Notes: generated by a model from the letters alone, not told the origin. Counted from the first letter of the stretch, positions 33,561-45,963 are shown. The stretch: DNA of 64,000 bases from Phialocephala subalpina (GCA_900073065.1 FJOG01000019.1:606887-670886); one strand, 5' to 3'. Numbers and translations: made by a program.

Positions 33561-35071
33561 ATGACCATACGAATACCTACTCGCTGCCTCGTTCAAGCTT
33601 CTCGCCGACTCGCAGATTCCAATGGCAGATCCTCAATCTTATGCAGCATCCAGCGGAGGACATTTGCCGATGTCGCTGCTAACGATGGAACACTTCCGCT
33701 GAAGGGGTACAAAGTGTTGGATATGACTAGAGTACTTGCAGGCGTAAGTAATGTCTGCGGCGATTCTAGAGACTTTCACTGACATCTGCCGCAGCCATAT
33801 TGCACCCAAATCCTCGGCGACCTTGGGTACGCGCCCCCGCTGACTACCCCACCTTCAAGACCACAAGCTCACCAACTTCAGTGCAGAAGTCATAAAAGTT
33901 GAACACCCCACAAGAGGCGATGATACACGAGCATGGGGTCCACCGTATGCGAAATACCTACCAGACTCGGGCAAGGAGGGACCAGGAGAATCTGCATATT
34001 TCTTCGCTGTACGTACATACCTTCCCATATGCTCCAACCCACAACTGACCATTCGGCCAGGTGAATCGCAACAAGAAATCTCTCGGTCTCTCCTTCCAAC
34101 ATAAGTCCGGCGTCGAAGTTCTCCATAAGCTGATAGCAGAATCCGACATCCTTGTTGAAAACTACCTGCCCGGAAGCCTTAAGAAATATAATATGGACTA
34201 CGAAACCGTTCGAAAGATAAACCCCAAATTGATATACGCTTCCATAACTGGCTACGGACAAACCGGTCCATACTCTTCGCGGGCCGGGTACGACGTTATG
34301 GTTGAAGCAGAGATGGGACTCATGCACATCACTGGCGCAAGAGATGGACCTCCCGTAAAAGTCGGAGTAGCGGTCACGGATCTCACAACAGGCCTTTATA
34401 CCTCGAATTCGATCATGGCTGCTATAATTGCGAGAGCTAGGACTGGGAGGGGACAACACATCGATGTCGCTTTGAGTGATTGCCAAGTTGCTACACTGGC
34501 AAACATTGCAAGCTCGTGTCTGATCAGTGGAGAGCGAGATTCAGGCAGGTGGGGAACTGCACATCCTAGTATTGTTCCATACAGGAGCTACAAAACGAAA
34601 GATGGAGATATCCTCTTTGGTGGTGGTAATGACCGTCTTTTCGGGCTGCTGAGCGACGGCCTGGGAACGCCAGAATGGAAAACAGACGCCAAGTTCGCAG
34701 TCAACGCAGAGAGAGTGGCCAATCGGCAGGAACTCGACTCTAGAATTGAGAAAATCACACAAGAGAAGTCGACCAAGGAATGGCTTGACGTCTTCGAGGG
34801 CAGCGGATTGCCATATGCGGCTGTCAATGATGTTCAGGATACATTGAATCATGAACATGTCTTGGCAAGAGGCATGGTCAAGGAGATGAAGCATGAGTGG
34901 TGCGGAGACATCAAAATGGTCAACACTCCCATCAAGTACAGTGAGAGTACGCCAGGCATCAGGAGCGTACCGCCGATGTTGGGGCAGCATACTGATGAGG
35001 TACTGAGGGATGTGGTAGGGTTGAGTGAGGGAGAGATTGAGAAGTTGAAAGAGGAGGGTGCTGTGAGGTAA
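33561..35071 (+). CDS. Class III CoA-transferase (CaiB/BaiF family), mitochondrial
   Basis: Exons 33561-33743, 33795-33826, 33882-34008 and 34061-35071 give 450 residues. The N-terminus (RIPTRCLVQASRRLADSNGR, then RRTFADV) is Arg/Ser-rich without acids, a mitochondrial presequence pattern. The core begins LKGYKVLDMTRVLAGPYCTQ and LGDLGAEVIKVEHP, the usual start of the family. The catalytic Asp sits in VGVAVTDLTTGLY (about residue 221). ITGYGQTGP, RTGRGQHIDVAL and the C-terminal EMKHEW and PPMLGQHTDEVL segments are also standard. The enzyme moves CoA between carboxylic acids. Layout resembles the succinyl-CoA:glutarate CoA-transferase branch (human SUGCT type), but the substrate is inference. 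Confidence 0.9.
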
Positions 35072-35321
35072 TAGAGTAAGTGGTACCTTCGTAGATCTGT
35101 CGATAGTCCGTTAGATTGTACATACGGTGCCGTATGGGCACATTCTCTAGTCCGACAGTGCGGCCACGCAGCCGACTCACGCAGCGGCTGAGCTGGTTGC
35201 ACTTCATGCCTTCCTTTTATGCACTCCTGCGCCGGTACAAATCTTTCTGGAGGCCGCAGAGTAACTCAGCAGCCTGGCGGGGCGATTCATGACCCATCTC
35301 TTCGCAATATCCTTCGTCTTC

Positions 35322-36231
35322 CTATCTCCGTACACTGACTGACAAGTCGAACTGCATCTCCCTTTTGATTTCGAATCCATGATTTCGGTATAACTTCATG
35401 CCTTTCTCAGTAGTTGTCAGTGCACATTGGAGATGTAACTTGTCGATTTGGTTGAGGTCGTCGAGCAGTAGTCTCGTTTCAATACCTTGTCCTTGAAGGC
35501 TTGGGTAGAACCAGAGCATTTCGAGAGCTGGGACGATTAGTCGGGTTCCGATCATCCAAGGGTGTCGGGACTTTTGAAGAGAATAATGAATGCTGGGAGG
35601 ACTCACTTTGCGTAATCCTTTCCATAGCGAGTTGCAATCATGAGCTCGTCTCCGCAATCAAAGGCATCTTGGCATAGTTGCATACAAGCTCCTTTCCCCA
35701 GCCATCGAATGAATCTTTTTCCTTCTCTTGTTCATCATTCTTTCCTTCGTCGGTCAAATTCTTCTCACCCTCATCTTGCACGTCCCTTTCCCTATCCGTG
35801 TTCTTTGGTTTCTGTCCAGGTGTAGGCTGACGAACAATCTTCCAATACGCAGCTCCGTAAACACATATCTCCTCATCATGTCCAACCTTCTCTGGAACTT
35901 CTCTATCGCTAACAACCTTTGTTATCCATCGATCCTGCCTCCTGTTTTGACCATACTCATCACGTAAAACCTGTTCTCGAGCGACTTTTCTTTCGTAGCT
36001 GTCTTGGAGGGACCGCCGGATAGGACTGTGAGGGGATCAGAGGACCAGGTTATGTCGTTGAGGTGTTAGAGGAGGTGGTAGTCGGTTGGGTAGATCGGGG
36101 GTGAGGGTGGTTGTTTCTGGTGGGCGGGGTGGGAAGGGGGTTGGTTTGGTGGGTTGTGAGTTGGTGGTGTGATGCGGAGTGGTGTGATGCGGAGTGGTGT
36201 GATGCGGAGTGGTGGTGGAGGTGGGGGCCAC
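35322..36231 (-). CDS. GNAT-type acetyltransferase-like gene, structure uncertain or degenerate
   Basis: Two coding blocks are clear on the minus strand. The upstream one (about 35645-36015) reads IRRSLQDSYERKVAREQVLR, EICVYGAAYWKIVRQ, a Lys/Glu-rich linker and AFDCGDELMIATRYGKDYA. The downstream one (35322 to about 35600) reads IVPALEMLWFYPSLQGQGIE, the acetyl-CoA loop of GNAT enzymes, then MKLYRNHGFEIKREMQF. A GTGAGT donor and an AAAAG acceptor lie between them but leave an intron of about 36 bp and a phase mismatch, so the gene may be frame-shifted. The N-terminus is unclear: a His/Thr-rich frame runs through a 15-bp tandem repeat. Confidence 0.5.
36161..36213 (+). repeat. 15-bp tandem repeat, about 3.5 copies
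   Basis: The unit GTGTGATGCGGAGTG is repeated three times in a row with a partial fourth copy. On the minus strand it would encode repeated His/Ser or His/Thr, depending on frame, at the uncertain start of the acetyltransferase-like gene. Confidence 0.85.
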
Positions 36232-36626
36232 CAGGTTGTGCTGAGGGGATTTGGTTCGGGATCGAGGGGATGAGAGGAAGGCAGCACTTCCTGTATATGA
36301 TGGTTTGATTTGTTTTCATATTGATGAAGGTCACAAAGGAGTTTGAATGGACTTCGTTTCAGTAAATTCACGAGTTTCCTGTCTATGTCTCTGCTAGACT
36401 TTAGACGTCCAGTAATGAAAAGGACATCTGCACTATAAGCAGATATCCAAGAGAGACAATCCCTCCAGACTGCAAAAACATCGCTTTTGTCGAAACCACC
36501 AAATGCACGCCGACAAAGAAGTACTACCCCGTATGTGTGCAGCCATTGTACCCAGGATCTGAGCACAATCACGAGGAAAAAATTGAAGACTACAAAAGAG
36601 TGCAGCCAATATTGTACCCTAACCTC

Positions 36627-38735
36627 CTAGACGGTCAACTCAACCTTTGTGCTCGAGTCGATGTGCTTCTTGTACGGCTTGAGCGCCTCCCCAACCTCCC
36701 CACCAGGCCCACAGTACTTCATGACTTGTTCCGGACATCTGCCAATGAAGAGCGTAGGGTCCAACATGCCGTCCACTTCACCCCAGATCGGCTTGAAGAA
36801 TTCGCTCTTCTTGATCAAATCAATCAGATTGTTCTTTCCACCCTCCTCCTTCACAACGATACTGGCTTGGTGAGATAGAACCCGAATCTCCTCGTGGGCA
36901 TCTTGTCTTGACTTGCCGAGAGCAACCATCTTCATGATCATGTTTTCCGTAGCCATGAAAGGGAGCTCTTCCATTAATCGAGCATGGATTCTCTTGGGGT
37001 ATACGACAAGACCAGAGCAGACGTTGTCGAGAGTCATGAGAATAGCGTCGGCCGAGAGGAACATATGAGGGATATCTATTCTGCGAATAGCACTTCAAGA
37101 AGTTAGTACTATGTTTTCAGCACATGGAAAGAGCCGAAGAAAATGAAACCTCTTCGGGAGCTCCCAACACAAAAATTCAAGAGGCGAAACAAAGAAAAGG
37201 CTTGATTACGAATCGTCTAGGGTACGCTCGAACCATTGCGAGGCAAAGGTATCGGAACAGTCTTTGTTGATGTTCGAGAGGTGTCGACCGAGACCGCAGA
37301 TTCGTTCGCAGCGCATCGGATTACGCTTATACGCCATCGCTGAGGATCCGATTTGAGATGCTTCACGGGGTTCTTCGATTTCCTTCATCGAGGCGAGATG
37401 GCGGATATCGGAGCCGATCTTTTGGACGGTTGCACCGAATGCTGAGAGGGCGTTGGCAATGCGGAGGTCGACTTTTCGGGTATAAGTTTGGGTGGAGATG
37501 CTGTAGCATCGAGGAAATCCTGCCTTCTTACAGAGGATCTCGTTGAGCTTATCGCACTTTTCCGTATCGCCATGGAAGATCTCCATGAACGAAGCTTGGG
37601 TTCCTGTCGTGCCGGTGGCTCCGCGAAATCTCAAATCGGCTCGAACCTTCTCAATATCCTCAAGATCCATCATCAGGTCTTGAACCCATTGGGCCTGTCA
37701 AAGTTAGCCTACTGTTCTTGGAATGTCTGGGGAGCGCAGGTGCATGTCTTAGGAGTGTCTGGAGCACAGTCGGAGTGCAGATGGAGCAAGTACTCCCGAG
37801 ACAACATGAAAAGGGGATCATTCTCCGAGGAATTGATACTTACAGCTCTACGGCCGACTGTAATAAGTTGAGCTGGTTGATAGTGTGTATACCCGAGTGT
37901 TGGCATGTCCTTGTATTCGATGGCGAATTGTGAAAGTTTGTGGATGACGCCCGCAAGTTTGGGGAGTAGGAGGTCGAGGCCGTCGCGGAGGAAGATGAGG
38001 TCGGCGTTGTCCTGCATGAAAGGTCAGCAACACTCTATGGCACGGCAGAAGATAGAACATTGGAAGGGGGAGCTTACGGTCACATAGCAACTGGTCGCGC
38101 CCCAGTGGACTGGAACGAATTAGTATGGATATCTTCTCTAAAAAGGAAAGGCGAGAGAGATGATATACACTCCCACTCGACAGCTCCTCCACAGCAAAAC
38201 CGAAAAGGCAAGACAAAGAAAAAATGTAGCTTACTTATACCAGCAGCTGCGGGAGCTCGTAAACCATACGCGTGAACATGTGCCATTACGTCGTGTCGGC
38301 GTCTGCAAATAGCGCAACGCGTTAGCCAAAGTCCTTTGTGTATGCGCTTGACTCTGGGACCTACACTTTCTCCTCTTCAGCAGCGACATGGAAGTCCTGC
38401 TCTGTCATCTCGATATTGGCTCGCAACTGTTCGATAGCCTGGTCGCTGATCTCCAACCCTAACTCCTTCTCCGCTTCTGCAAGCCATGTCCACAGTTGTC
38501 TCTATAGGATATCCAATCAGCAGGGCGAAGATTTGTCCATGTTAGGCACGTACCCAAGTTTCCCCACGTTGCTTCGCAGAGAAGAGGTGCTTCATCTGCA
38601 TGCCTATCCATAAAGTCAGTCGACTGAGCATCAGACCACACAACAAAGGGAGACAATTGACTGCGCAAACATGTATGAATACTTACTAGCATACCGCGAT
38701 GCCAGCGGAGTCTGATAGATCTGGTTTCCCGACAT
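36627..38735 (-). CDS. ADE13: Adenylosuccinate lyase
   Basis: Eight exons (38687-38735, 38554-38603, 38365-38501, 38235-38302, 38078-38109, 37844-38011, 37210-37694, 36627-37092) give 484 residues, close to yeast Ade13 (482). Segments are family hallmarks: [78 protein letters not shown] and the fumarase/aspartase-superfamily signature [19 protein letters not shown] with the catalytic Ser loop. The enzyme cleaves adenylosuccinate to AMP and SAICAR to AICAR in purine synthesis and is cytosolic. The start codes [11 protein letters not shown]; exon 1 and exon 5 (32 nt) are very short. Introns all have GT..AG ends. Confidence 0.96.
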
Positions 38736-39361
38736 GTTGGAAGATTTATCTTGTTCTGCAAAAGGTTGCGAAAGATGGTCGAGGATTGGGATTTTCTGGG
38801 ACCGCGGGGTTGTTTTAATGCCCCTCCAAAAAATCTTGCCCGCATCGGCCGCTAGTTCGAGGTGGTCTTAGAGTGTGCTGACCCTTGCATACACGCTAGC
38901 TAGCCGGGTCTAGCCCTTCTTGTCCCTGGCCGACCGACTTCTGCCTCAGTTCAACATTTTCTTTTCTTTAGTTATGAGCTTCATATATACACAGCGAGCT
39001 GCAACAATGAGCCATAAGAAAGCTCTTGTGGATCTGAAGAATAGTCCGACATGGGTCACCTATTAATTTCAGCAACTTGAAAGAACTCGGCAATTCGAAA
39101 GACCCAGCAAACCGCAATGGCCAACCTGTCAGCATCTTGATATTCCGTTGCTATCATTCAAAGACTAACTGAAGAGCGGAAATTCCAAACAGGCTCTAAC
39201 AAACTCTCATTAAACATCCTTTCAGTATGGAGTCCCATACCACGGAACTTGCTTCACTTGTCACGCCCTTGACAGCTCCTTGAACAACCCCACTGCTTTA
39301 CAACATCTGTTCCAAGTGTCAACAAGCAATCTTCACACCTCCTTATATTGCGTCTTATCGA
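38736..39361. other. Intergenic region
   Basis: Promoter side of ADE13 and 5' flank of the first HET pseudogene. No repeat or motif noticed. Confidence 0.4.
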
Positions 39362-41318
39362 ATGCTCTCTGAAAGCCTACTGGAAATCGAGGAGTCCTCC
39401 AAAGCGGGATGCCACGCTTGCACCTTGATCTTCGATAGAATCGTACTCAGTGCAGGCAGAAGTGAGACGGAGAAATCTGCCAGATGGCCAAGTGTCAATA
39501 GGATTCGAGGAAAGGGACGATACTCCCGTGCTTCATGTCAGATGCGATAGTTATCCCGACACGACTTTGAAGATCTCCCAATCTCCGTCGAGATCAGGGT
39601 CACCCAAGCTCGTTGGATCCACATCAATCACACATGATCGGTGGCGACCTTCGCATGAATACAAACGTGATTTGAGTAAGTGAGGGAGATTCTTCCAAAT
39701 CATTTCTAACTTGTTAGTTTCCCCAAGCTTCAACTCTACAACCATCTATTCCCACATCTCAGAGTGGATGAATACTTGTACTCGGGACCATAAATTCTGC
39801 AACGAGCAATCGGAGACGTTCCTTCCCAATCGTGTCATTGATGTAGGGCCGTCGGATGGGTCTGAGAACTCTCGCCTGGTTATCAACGAAGAGTGGACCG
39901 ACGTCAACAGAAGAGCTCGAGGAAAGTATGCTACTTTGATTTATCGCTGGGGCACTTCCGCAACTGTTACAACTACTCGAGATAGGTTCGAAGCTCACCT
40001 CGAGCGTATTGAGCTAACGTCCCTTCCAAAAACCTTACGCGATGCGGTAATTGTGACTCGAGACTTGAATATTCGGCATCTATGGATTGATGCACTCTGC
40101 ATCATCCAAGACGATTGGCCCGATTGGGCGAAACAGGCGAAGCAAATACCATCCATTTATCGCATTGCGTGGGTATGCATCGCTGCGGATTCTGCCATTG
40201 ACAGTGACGCAGGATTTCTCGCACCCCTCGATCTGTGCGCTATCAGAAACTGCCATCACTAAAAGTCGGGTCTGACCATATATCCCACTGTCCAAAACGC
40301 ATTTCACATAGTCAATAAAGGAGGTCTGAGTGAACGCGGCTGGTGCTTACAAGCACGAATACTCTCTCGACGGACCATTCATTGGACAACTCTTGAGGTT
40401 GCTTGAGAGTGTCAGCAGATGCAAGCTTCAGAGCAGGATCCCGAGGACAAGAATTATGTTGGTTGGGATGGAGACGCTATGCAAAATATTCTCTTGTCGC
40501 GTGCTTTTGCAAAAGGAACTAGAGAAGAGCTCCCAAAGCCGGAGGTGTCCCAGGCCTGGTATTCTCTGGTCGAAAACTATTGCTCGCGTGTTCTCACGTT
40601 CCCCGACAAGGACAAACTAGCAGCTCTGCTGGGGCGTTTCAAAAGCATTTTTCGAACGGCACGAAAATATTTTGGGATCCAAATACTCTGGCCAAGATAC
40701 ATACATCTACGGTCTTTAGCAAGGTGACCTGGCGAGAGGGCTTGCCTATGAGATGACTCGAAAACGGCGAGTATGGCGCCAGTTTCAAGGATTCCAAAAG
40801 TCTCCCCCAACGACACGACGAACCGCGTATACCGTTCTGCCTCCTACAGCTGGACCTCACTAGATGACGTAGTATCATTCCCACATTCGCGATCAACTCG
40901 GAAAGGTCGATGGGAAGACCTCTACAAATACGATATCACAGTTGTCAGAGGTCGAAGACATGCACCGTTTGAAGTGAACGAAGCTTGGAGTAAGATAAAA
41001 GAATGTGCCATCACGCTCAGAGTACTTGTCATCTCCAGCGAAGAAATGAGCAAGAACAGCAGGAATGTCACAGCTCTCCCAGATCCAGACCAACCAGGTG
41101 GTGATCCACCTCCGGAGACATGCTATTTGCGTTTGTGTGTTGCTCGGAAGCTTGACGATGGACACGATTTCGTTGAGCAGCGGTGGCTGATGATCTACCC
41201 TCTTGAAGAACGAGATTTGAAGATCCAAGACAAGTTTCGTAGGTTGGGCATCGTGGTCGTTCATGGAGACTTCCTGCTGGATCGGACGACACAGTATAGG
41301 ATGCTTCAGCTCGTGTGA
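39362..41318 (+). pseudogene. HET-domain gene, inactivated (first of a tandem pair)
   Basis: The order of a typical HET protein is complete but broken. N-terminal AGCHACTLIF is followed by HISEWMNTCTRDHKFCNEQS, the HET core KYATLIYRWGTSATVTTTRD, LNIRHLWIDALCIIQDDWPD and SERGWCLQARILSRR, and a C-terminal region with VYRSASYSWTSLDD. In-frame stops occur at 40260 (TAA), 40404 (TGA) and 40717 (TAG, a shifted frame). A single-base frameshift lies near 40648 and another near 40770. At least two stops fall where Trp is expected, so TGG changed to TGA or TAG. Introns at about 39461-39502 and 39677-39718 splice cleanly. The pattern is RIP-like. HET proteins drive non-self recognition and cell death; this copy cannot make a full protein. 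Confidence 0.8.
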
Positions 41319-41845
41319 TGTTCCACAGGCTCACAACGAAAGATGCCCTTTGGTCGCGCGTATGATTTTTCAACTGACCATGGACATTCTGATCATGTTT
41401 CTTGTATTGCGATAAGACCGACATCCTCATGTTCCATCTCGGTTGAAGGTGTAAGGCTATGTTGTTGATCGGTCACACGTTGACTCGAAGAATTTGTTCA
41501 ACCTGTCTCGGAAGGCGCGAAGCATTGTAGTTGCCTGCAGCTGAAGTACTCAATTCATGCTCGCTTTCCTCATCGAATTCCCGTCATCTCCCTCCTCTGT
41601 AAGGCTTTGTTTTCAAGGAGGTCCGGGCTACATGAATTTCTTTATTGTGCCAGTTCTTGAGCCTGCACTTTGCGCATATGTCTTGCTAGGTTAGTCGAGC
41701 CAATAGGACCTCCGGATCACTCTTATAATTGGGGCACGTGCTTACGTATCAGTGAGCGGGGTTATCTTCAAAATACCCGCCAATCTCCATGTTTTGCGGC
41801 CGAGCATATCTATGGCATCAAATACAGTTCAGAAATCCGTTTCCA
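41319..41845. other. Spacer between the two HET pseudogenes
   Basis: No coding motif; presumably old 3' and 5' flanks of the HET copies. Confidence 0.4.
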
Positions 41846-43867
41846 ATGGTCCTCTGCTATGTTTGCGAGAAGTTGCAATTCCCAATAGTCTCCAGTGGCC
41901 AGTCATCCGAAGGTGTTCGATTGTTTGCCTCTCTATAAGCCCTGAAGCGATCGGCGAAGACCTGCGAGCTATGCAACCTCTTCTTATCTGCACTTGCAAA
42001 TGTTAAAGTCAAAGGCCTCAAGAATGGCACTGTACGACTCCACACTTGGGCATCGGATGCACAAGGTGATCCCATGGGGACGCCACGAGTGTTCGTCAGG
42101 ATTGGGGATACTGTTGGGCGCTTCATCGATGTGTTTGCTACGCAGGGTATAAATCTCTCTATCCTCTCGTCCGGAGGACGAGATGCCCATACTTGGTCAA
42201 TTTGATACACTAGGAGACTAACAATGAGAAGGTAGTCCCGCTGCAGAAGCAGGATTTGCGACCGGCAGGAGCCTGCCACTCACTTTTGATCTGGATTCGA
42301 AGTCAAGATTTGGTTTGTATCGCGGCTGGCTCTCTGATTGCCTCGAGAATCACCCAAGCTGCCTCGGCGATTTTGCAGAGTACAGTGAGTATTTGCCTCA
42401 GAGAGTTCTCGAAGTAAGCTCCTCGGATGGCTTACCAATTCTGAAGTTAACCCAAACCACGGGGATGACAGGCCAGTTTGCCGCACTCAGTCATTGCTGG
42501 GGTGGCCATGGTGGCTTCAGAACTTACAAGTCTTCGCTTCAAAGCCACATGATCTCCATTGACCCTAGTCTGCTCTCAAAGACGGTATTTGATGCTGTCG
42601 CAATCACACGAGGACTTGGACTCAGATTCCTTTGGGTCGACACATTGTGCATTATCCAAGATAGTCCTGAAGACTGGAAGTCCGAATCTGCTAGCATGGA
42701 TCTGGTATACCGGAACGCAGTAGCCACTATTGCTACATCGAGCGCGAAGGACGGACGCGGAGGATGTCTGTTACAATCATCGTCGAGGCTTGATGCAATT
42801 AGAGTTCCACTCACTATCAATGCCTCACAACAACTCACCTCGCTCATGTTCAAAATCCATTCAGGTTCTATAACAGAAGTTTTCAAAAACAATGCATTGT
42901 GTGAGAGGGGATGGTGTCTCCAGGAATCCGTTCTTTCGAAGCGAATCCTTCATTTCAGGAAAGACCGTGTTATATGGCAATGTAAGGAATCCCTTACTTC
43001 CGAAGATTACATTGATCTTCGACGGGATCAAGACAGCACAAGCAATATGAACAAAACCCGTAGGTTCTCAAAGCTTGGCATCCCGCCCATCCTTTCCACC
43101 CCCCCAACCTAGATGATTAGATGTACGTCCTGGAAGATTACTCAAGGCGGAAACTCACCGTACACACCGACAAATTATTCGCCATGGCAGGCTTGTCAAA
43201 TTTCTTCAAGGCTGCCTTAACAGATACATACATCGACGGCATATGGCTCAATGGAATCCACAGCTGCTTCCTCTGGATATCAGCAACAGGAGGAATGCAA
43301 CAGCCCCCATCACCAAGAGCACCAAGCTGGTCTTGGGCCGCGTTGGACGGACCCATCTTTCACTTCCAAACTCTGCGATCGATGGAAGCACTCCAGAAAC
43401 CAATCTTACGAGTCCTACAATTTCCGCAAAAAGAGGACACCTCTGCAGGACAGCAGCTGGATTTCTCAAAATTCACGAAAGATGACTTGGTTGTCTGTGC
43501 CCCCATCTGTTCTATTTATCGATCTGATTCTACGATGACAGCATCGCAATTCACCATCACTGCGTCTGAGAGTTTTCATGATTTGTTGTATGAGAAGCGC
43601 GATATGACGTGCCATGAGTTATTTGATTCGAGGGGCGAGTCTTGTGGCTGGGCTTCGTTGGATCAGGAGAGTTTTGTCTTAGAGGATATGTATTATCTTC
43701 TTGTTTCGAGTATGTCTTTGGGGGAAAAGTTTCAAGCGCATGATGTGTTAATATTGAGGGGTGCTACTGAAGGGAAGGAGAGCAGGTTTACACGGATGGG
43801 TGTGGGTGAGATTACACGGGAGGGGTTCTTTGAGGTGGTGCAGGCCAAGTCAATTATACTCGAATAG
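41846..43867 (+). pseudogene. HET-domain gene, inactivated (second of a tandem pair)
   Basis: From ATG 41846 the frame starts MVLCYVCEKLQFPIVSS and meets TAA at 41936. It continues with ALKRSAKTCELCNLFLSAL and HTWASDAQGDP. An intron (about 42149-42230) joins to GSPAAEAGFATGRSLPLTF. A long open block (42315-43112) holds the whole HET core: QFAALSHCWGGHGG, LGLRFLWVDTLCIIQDSPED, YRNAVATIATSSAKDGRGG and ERGWCLQESVLSKRILHFRK. Near 43100, at a C-run, the frame shifts, and a TAG at the LDD/MYVLED junction sits where Trp is expected. The remaining frame (43121-43867) is open and reads EDYSRRKLTVHTDKLFAMAG and PSWSWAALDGPI. Damage is light, so inactivation may be recent, or a truncated protein may still be made. 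Confidence 0.75.
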
Positions 43868-44940
43868 GAACCAAGCGGTTCTTAAGTAGCCTTACCACTG
43901 ATTCACTTTCACTTCATTGTCTCTGATATTTGAATAAAACATCGATTATCCAAGAGGATCTGCTTCTCCATAATCCATGTTCTTGCTAAAGCACCGGTTT
44001 TCTGGACCACCGCTCTCTCTCTCCTCTGCCCATTCAACCTCTACTACACACCTCAACCACTTCCATCGTCTCTACCCCCTCTACTAGTTATATTTGTTAG
44101 GTTGATACACATAGTGCGAAGGGCGCCAATCCTCGTGATGATGAGGATTCCGACCTACATACCACATCATGTCGCCGACGCTGAATCTGTAGAGGGTACC
44201 GTGAAGGGGGTGGGACATAGCGGTAGACAGTTGAGTCGTTTTATCTTCCTGTGGTTTGTATTTGTGATGATCTTAATGATGATAGCGGGGATGATATTTT
44301 GTTGCTTATGAAGTAGTGTGAGATGGAATCGACTGTAGATTTAAGAAAGGGGGAAGCTGAAACTATATACACATAAAACAAGGACCCACTTAGTGTTACA
44401 CGTGACCTCCAACTGATAAGTAGATTTGTTGCGAGTTTGTGAGGAGAGGTAGATTTATAGTTATGTATGATGGATTGAGAGAACAGACATTGGTCTCGAA
44501 ATCCAGGGCACTTATAGCCCTCCGTGTCTCTGCCGCGATTCTGTTGTCTTCCTTCCTATGATCAGCACAGCTAAGAGCTAGCCATCTCATGGATCAGTGT
44601 GAAAACAATATGCCCACCAGTGAGTAAGTCACAAGAGGCAAGAAGTCCATCCGGGTGAAAGAAAATATTACACAGTAAAGTAAACCCAAGTATTTGGTGA
44701 ATAGAACAGCGGTTTAAACATAAAGAAGCAACTTTGATCACGACAGACCTTCATCGATTTATCAAGTCGCCCTTACTTGAAGACTCTTGCGAATCTTGTG
44801 CGGAGAAGTACCCAGCCCGGATTTCTTGCAGGGAATAGTGGCATGAAAACGGCGATACCAAGTACGCATAGACAAATATTTCCATTTCGAATTCTAGTTT
44901 GACTCATTTCTACACCAAAACTCCTAGCTTTATAGCCTTT
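43868..44940. other. Intergenic region
   Basis: A plus-strand frame at 44102-44311 ends in a hydrophobic run (IFLWFVFVMILMMIAGMIF) and could encode a 69-residue single-pass protein, but nothing else supports it. The rest shows no signal. Confidence 0.35.
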
Positions 44941-45963
44941 TTAACCTAAAAATCCAGCCCACTGCGGCCTGTATGTCCCACTCGGATCGTAATGCACCAC
45001 ATACCAAAACACCGAGAAACAAAGTATCCTACAACAAAAATCAAAAGCCAACACATTCCTATGTCCCCTACTCCCGTCCTCACACAATAACACATGCCTC
45101 TTTGTCGCCTTAAAAAAGTACAACAACCACGAAAAAGACGAAATGCTGATGGAAAATATGAAATACAATTGACTGAAATGAAGACGTTGAACCCCAGCTA
45201 GCAGGATGTAGATAACGAGCATTGACATCACGAGTCCTCCTAAACGACGGTTTGGGGTGGGAGTTGAGGCGTCGGATTGTAGCGCCATCAGCGGGACGTG
45301 AATCAAGAAGACGATGAAGTGTGCGCTGAAGCGAAGGAGGCGAAATGTCCATTTACGCATCAGGTTCGGATCTGGTGGGATGACGGCGAGGTCGACCCAA
45401 GCGAGGAGTGCGAGTTGAAGAAGCACAGCCAGCCCACCACAGAATCTGTCGAAGAGAAATAGTCGGTCCTCGATTGGATCATCTTTCGCCGGGTTGGTAT
45501 TGACCTCTTCGACGGCAAATTCGGAGAGGGTGTTCATGCCTTCCAAGGCGAGGAAGGAGGATAGGTAGAAGCAAGCCCATACTTGCGTCCATTGAATCCC
45601 AGTACTGGCCATCAGCTTGATCACTTGTGACAGCACGCCGACGATGAAACAAGCGCATCTTAGAAAGAGGACCTGCTCCAAAGACCGAATTCCTCCTGAT
45701 TCGATATCTTCGTGACCATCAACGCGCGCATTGAGGACTTTCTTAGCTGCGACTGCATACGGGAAACCGAGGCGACGATATGTGATGAAGCGGATTATGA
45801 TAGTGATACTGTCAAATGCGCATACGATAGGTGAAGCGCGGAGGTAGGTGCGCAGTGAGGGGTCGAAACCACAGATTCGACCTGATGGCTGCATCATCGT
45901 GTTTATGGCTAGAGGTAGTAGTGACCCGAAAGCACTGTACCAGAAGATCTCGTTGGACGCCAT
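44941..45963 (-). CDS. Multi-pass membrane protein of unknown function (about 340 residues)
   Basis: A single uninterrupted frame starts MASNEIFWYSAFGSLLPLAI and ends PSGTYRPQWAGFLG. Roughly eight hydrophobic segments occur, including IVCAFDSITIIIRFITY, CFIVGVLSQVIKLMAS, LAVLLQLALLAWVDLAVI, HFIVFLIHVPLMAL and LVMSMLVIYILLAGVQ. A hydrophilic loop around ARVDGHEDIESGG separates the first pair. The absence of introns is unusual for this window. ATG 46047 upstream in the same frame would add 28 polar residues; the shorter start was chosen because it opens directly on the first membrane segment. No family recognised. Confidence 0.65.
   Translation of the reverse strand: MASNEIFWYSAFGSLLPLAINTMMQPSGRICGFDPSLRTYLRASPIVCAFDSITIIIRFITYRRLGFPYAVAAKKVLNARVDGHEDIESGGIRSLEQVLFLRCACFIVGVLSQVIKLMASTGIQWTQVWACFYLSSFLALEGMNTLSEFAVEEVNTNPAKDDPIEDRLFLFDRFCGGLAVLLQLALLAWVDLAVIPPDPNLMRKWTFRLLRFSAHFIVFLIHVPLMALQSDASTPTPNRRLGGLVMSMLVIYILLAGVQRLHFSQLYFIFSISISSFSWLLYFFKATKRHVLLCEDGSRGHRNVLAFDFCCRILCFSVFWYVVHYDPSGTYRPQWAGFLG

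Noticed and set aside
44102..44311. 69-codon plus-strand frame with a hydrophobic C-terminus
   Set aside because: Could be a small membrane protein, but there is no second line of evidence.
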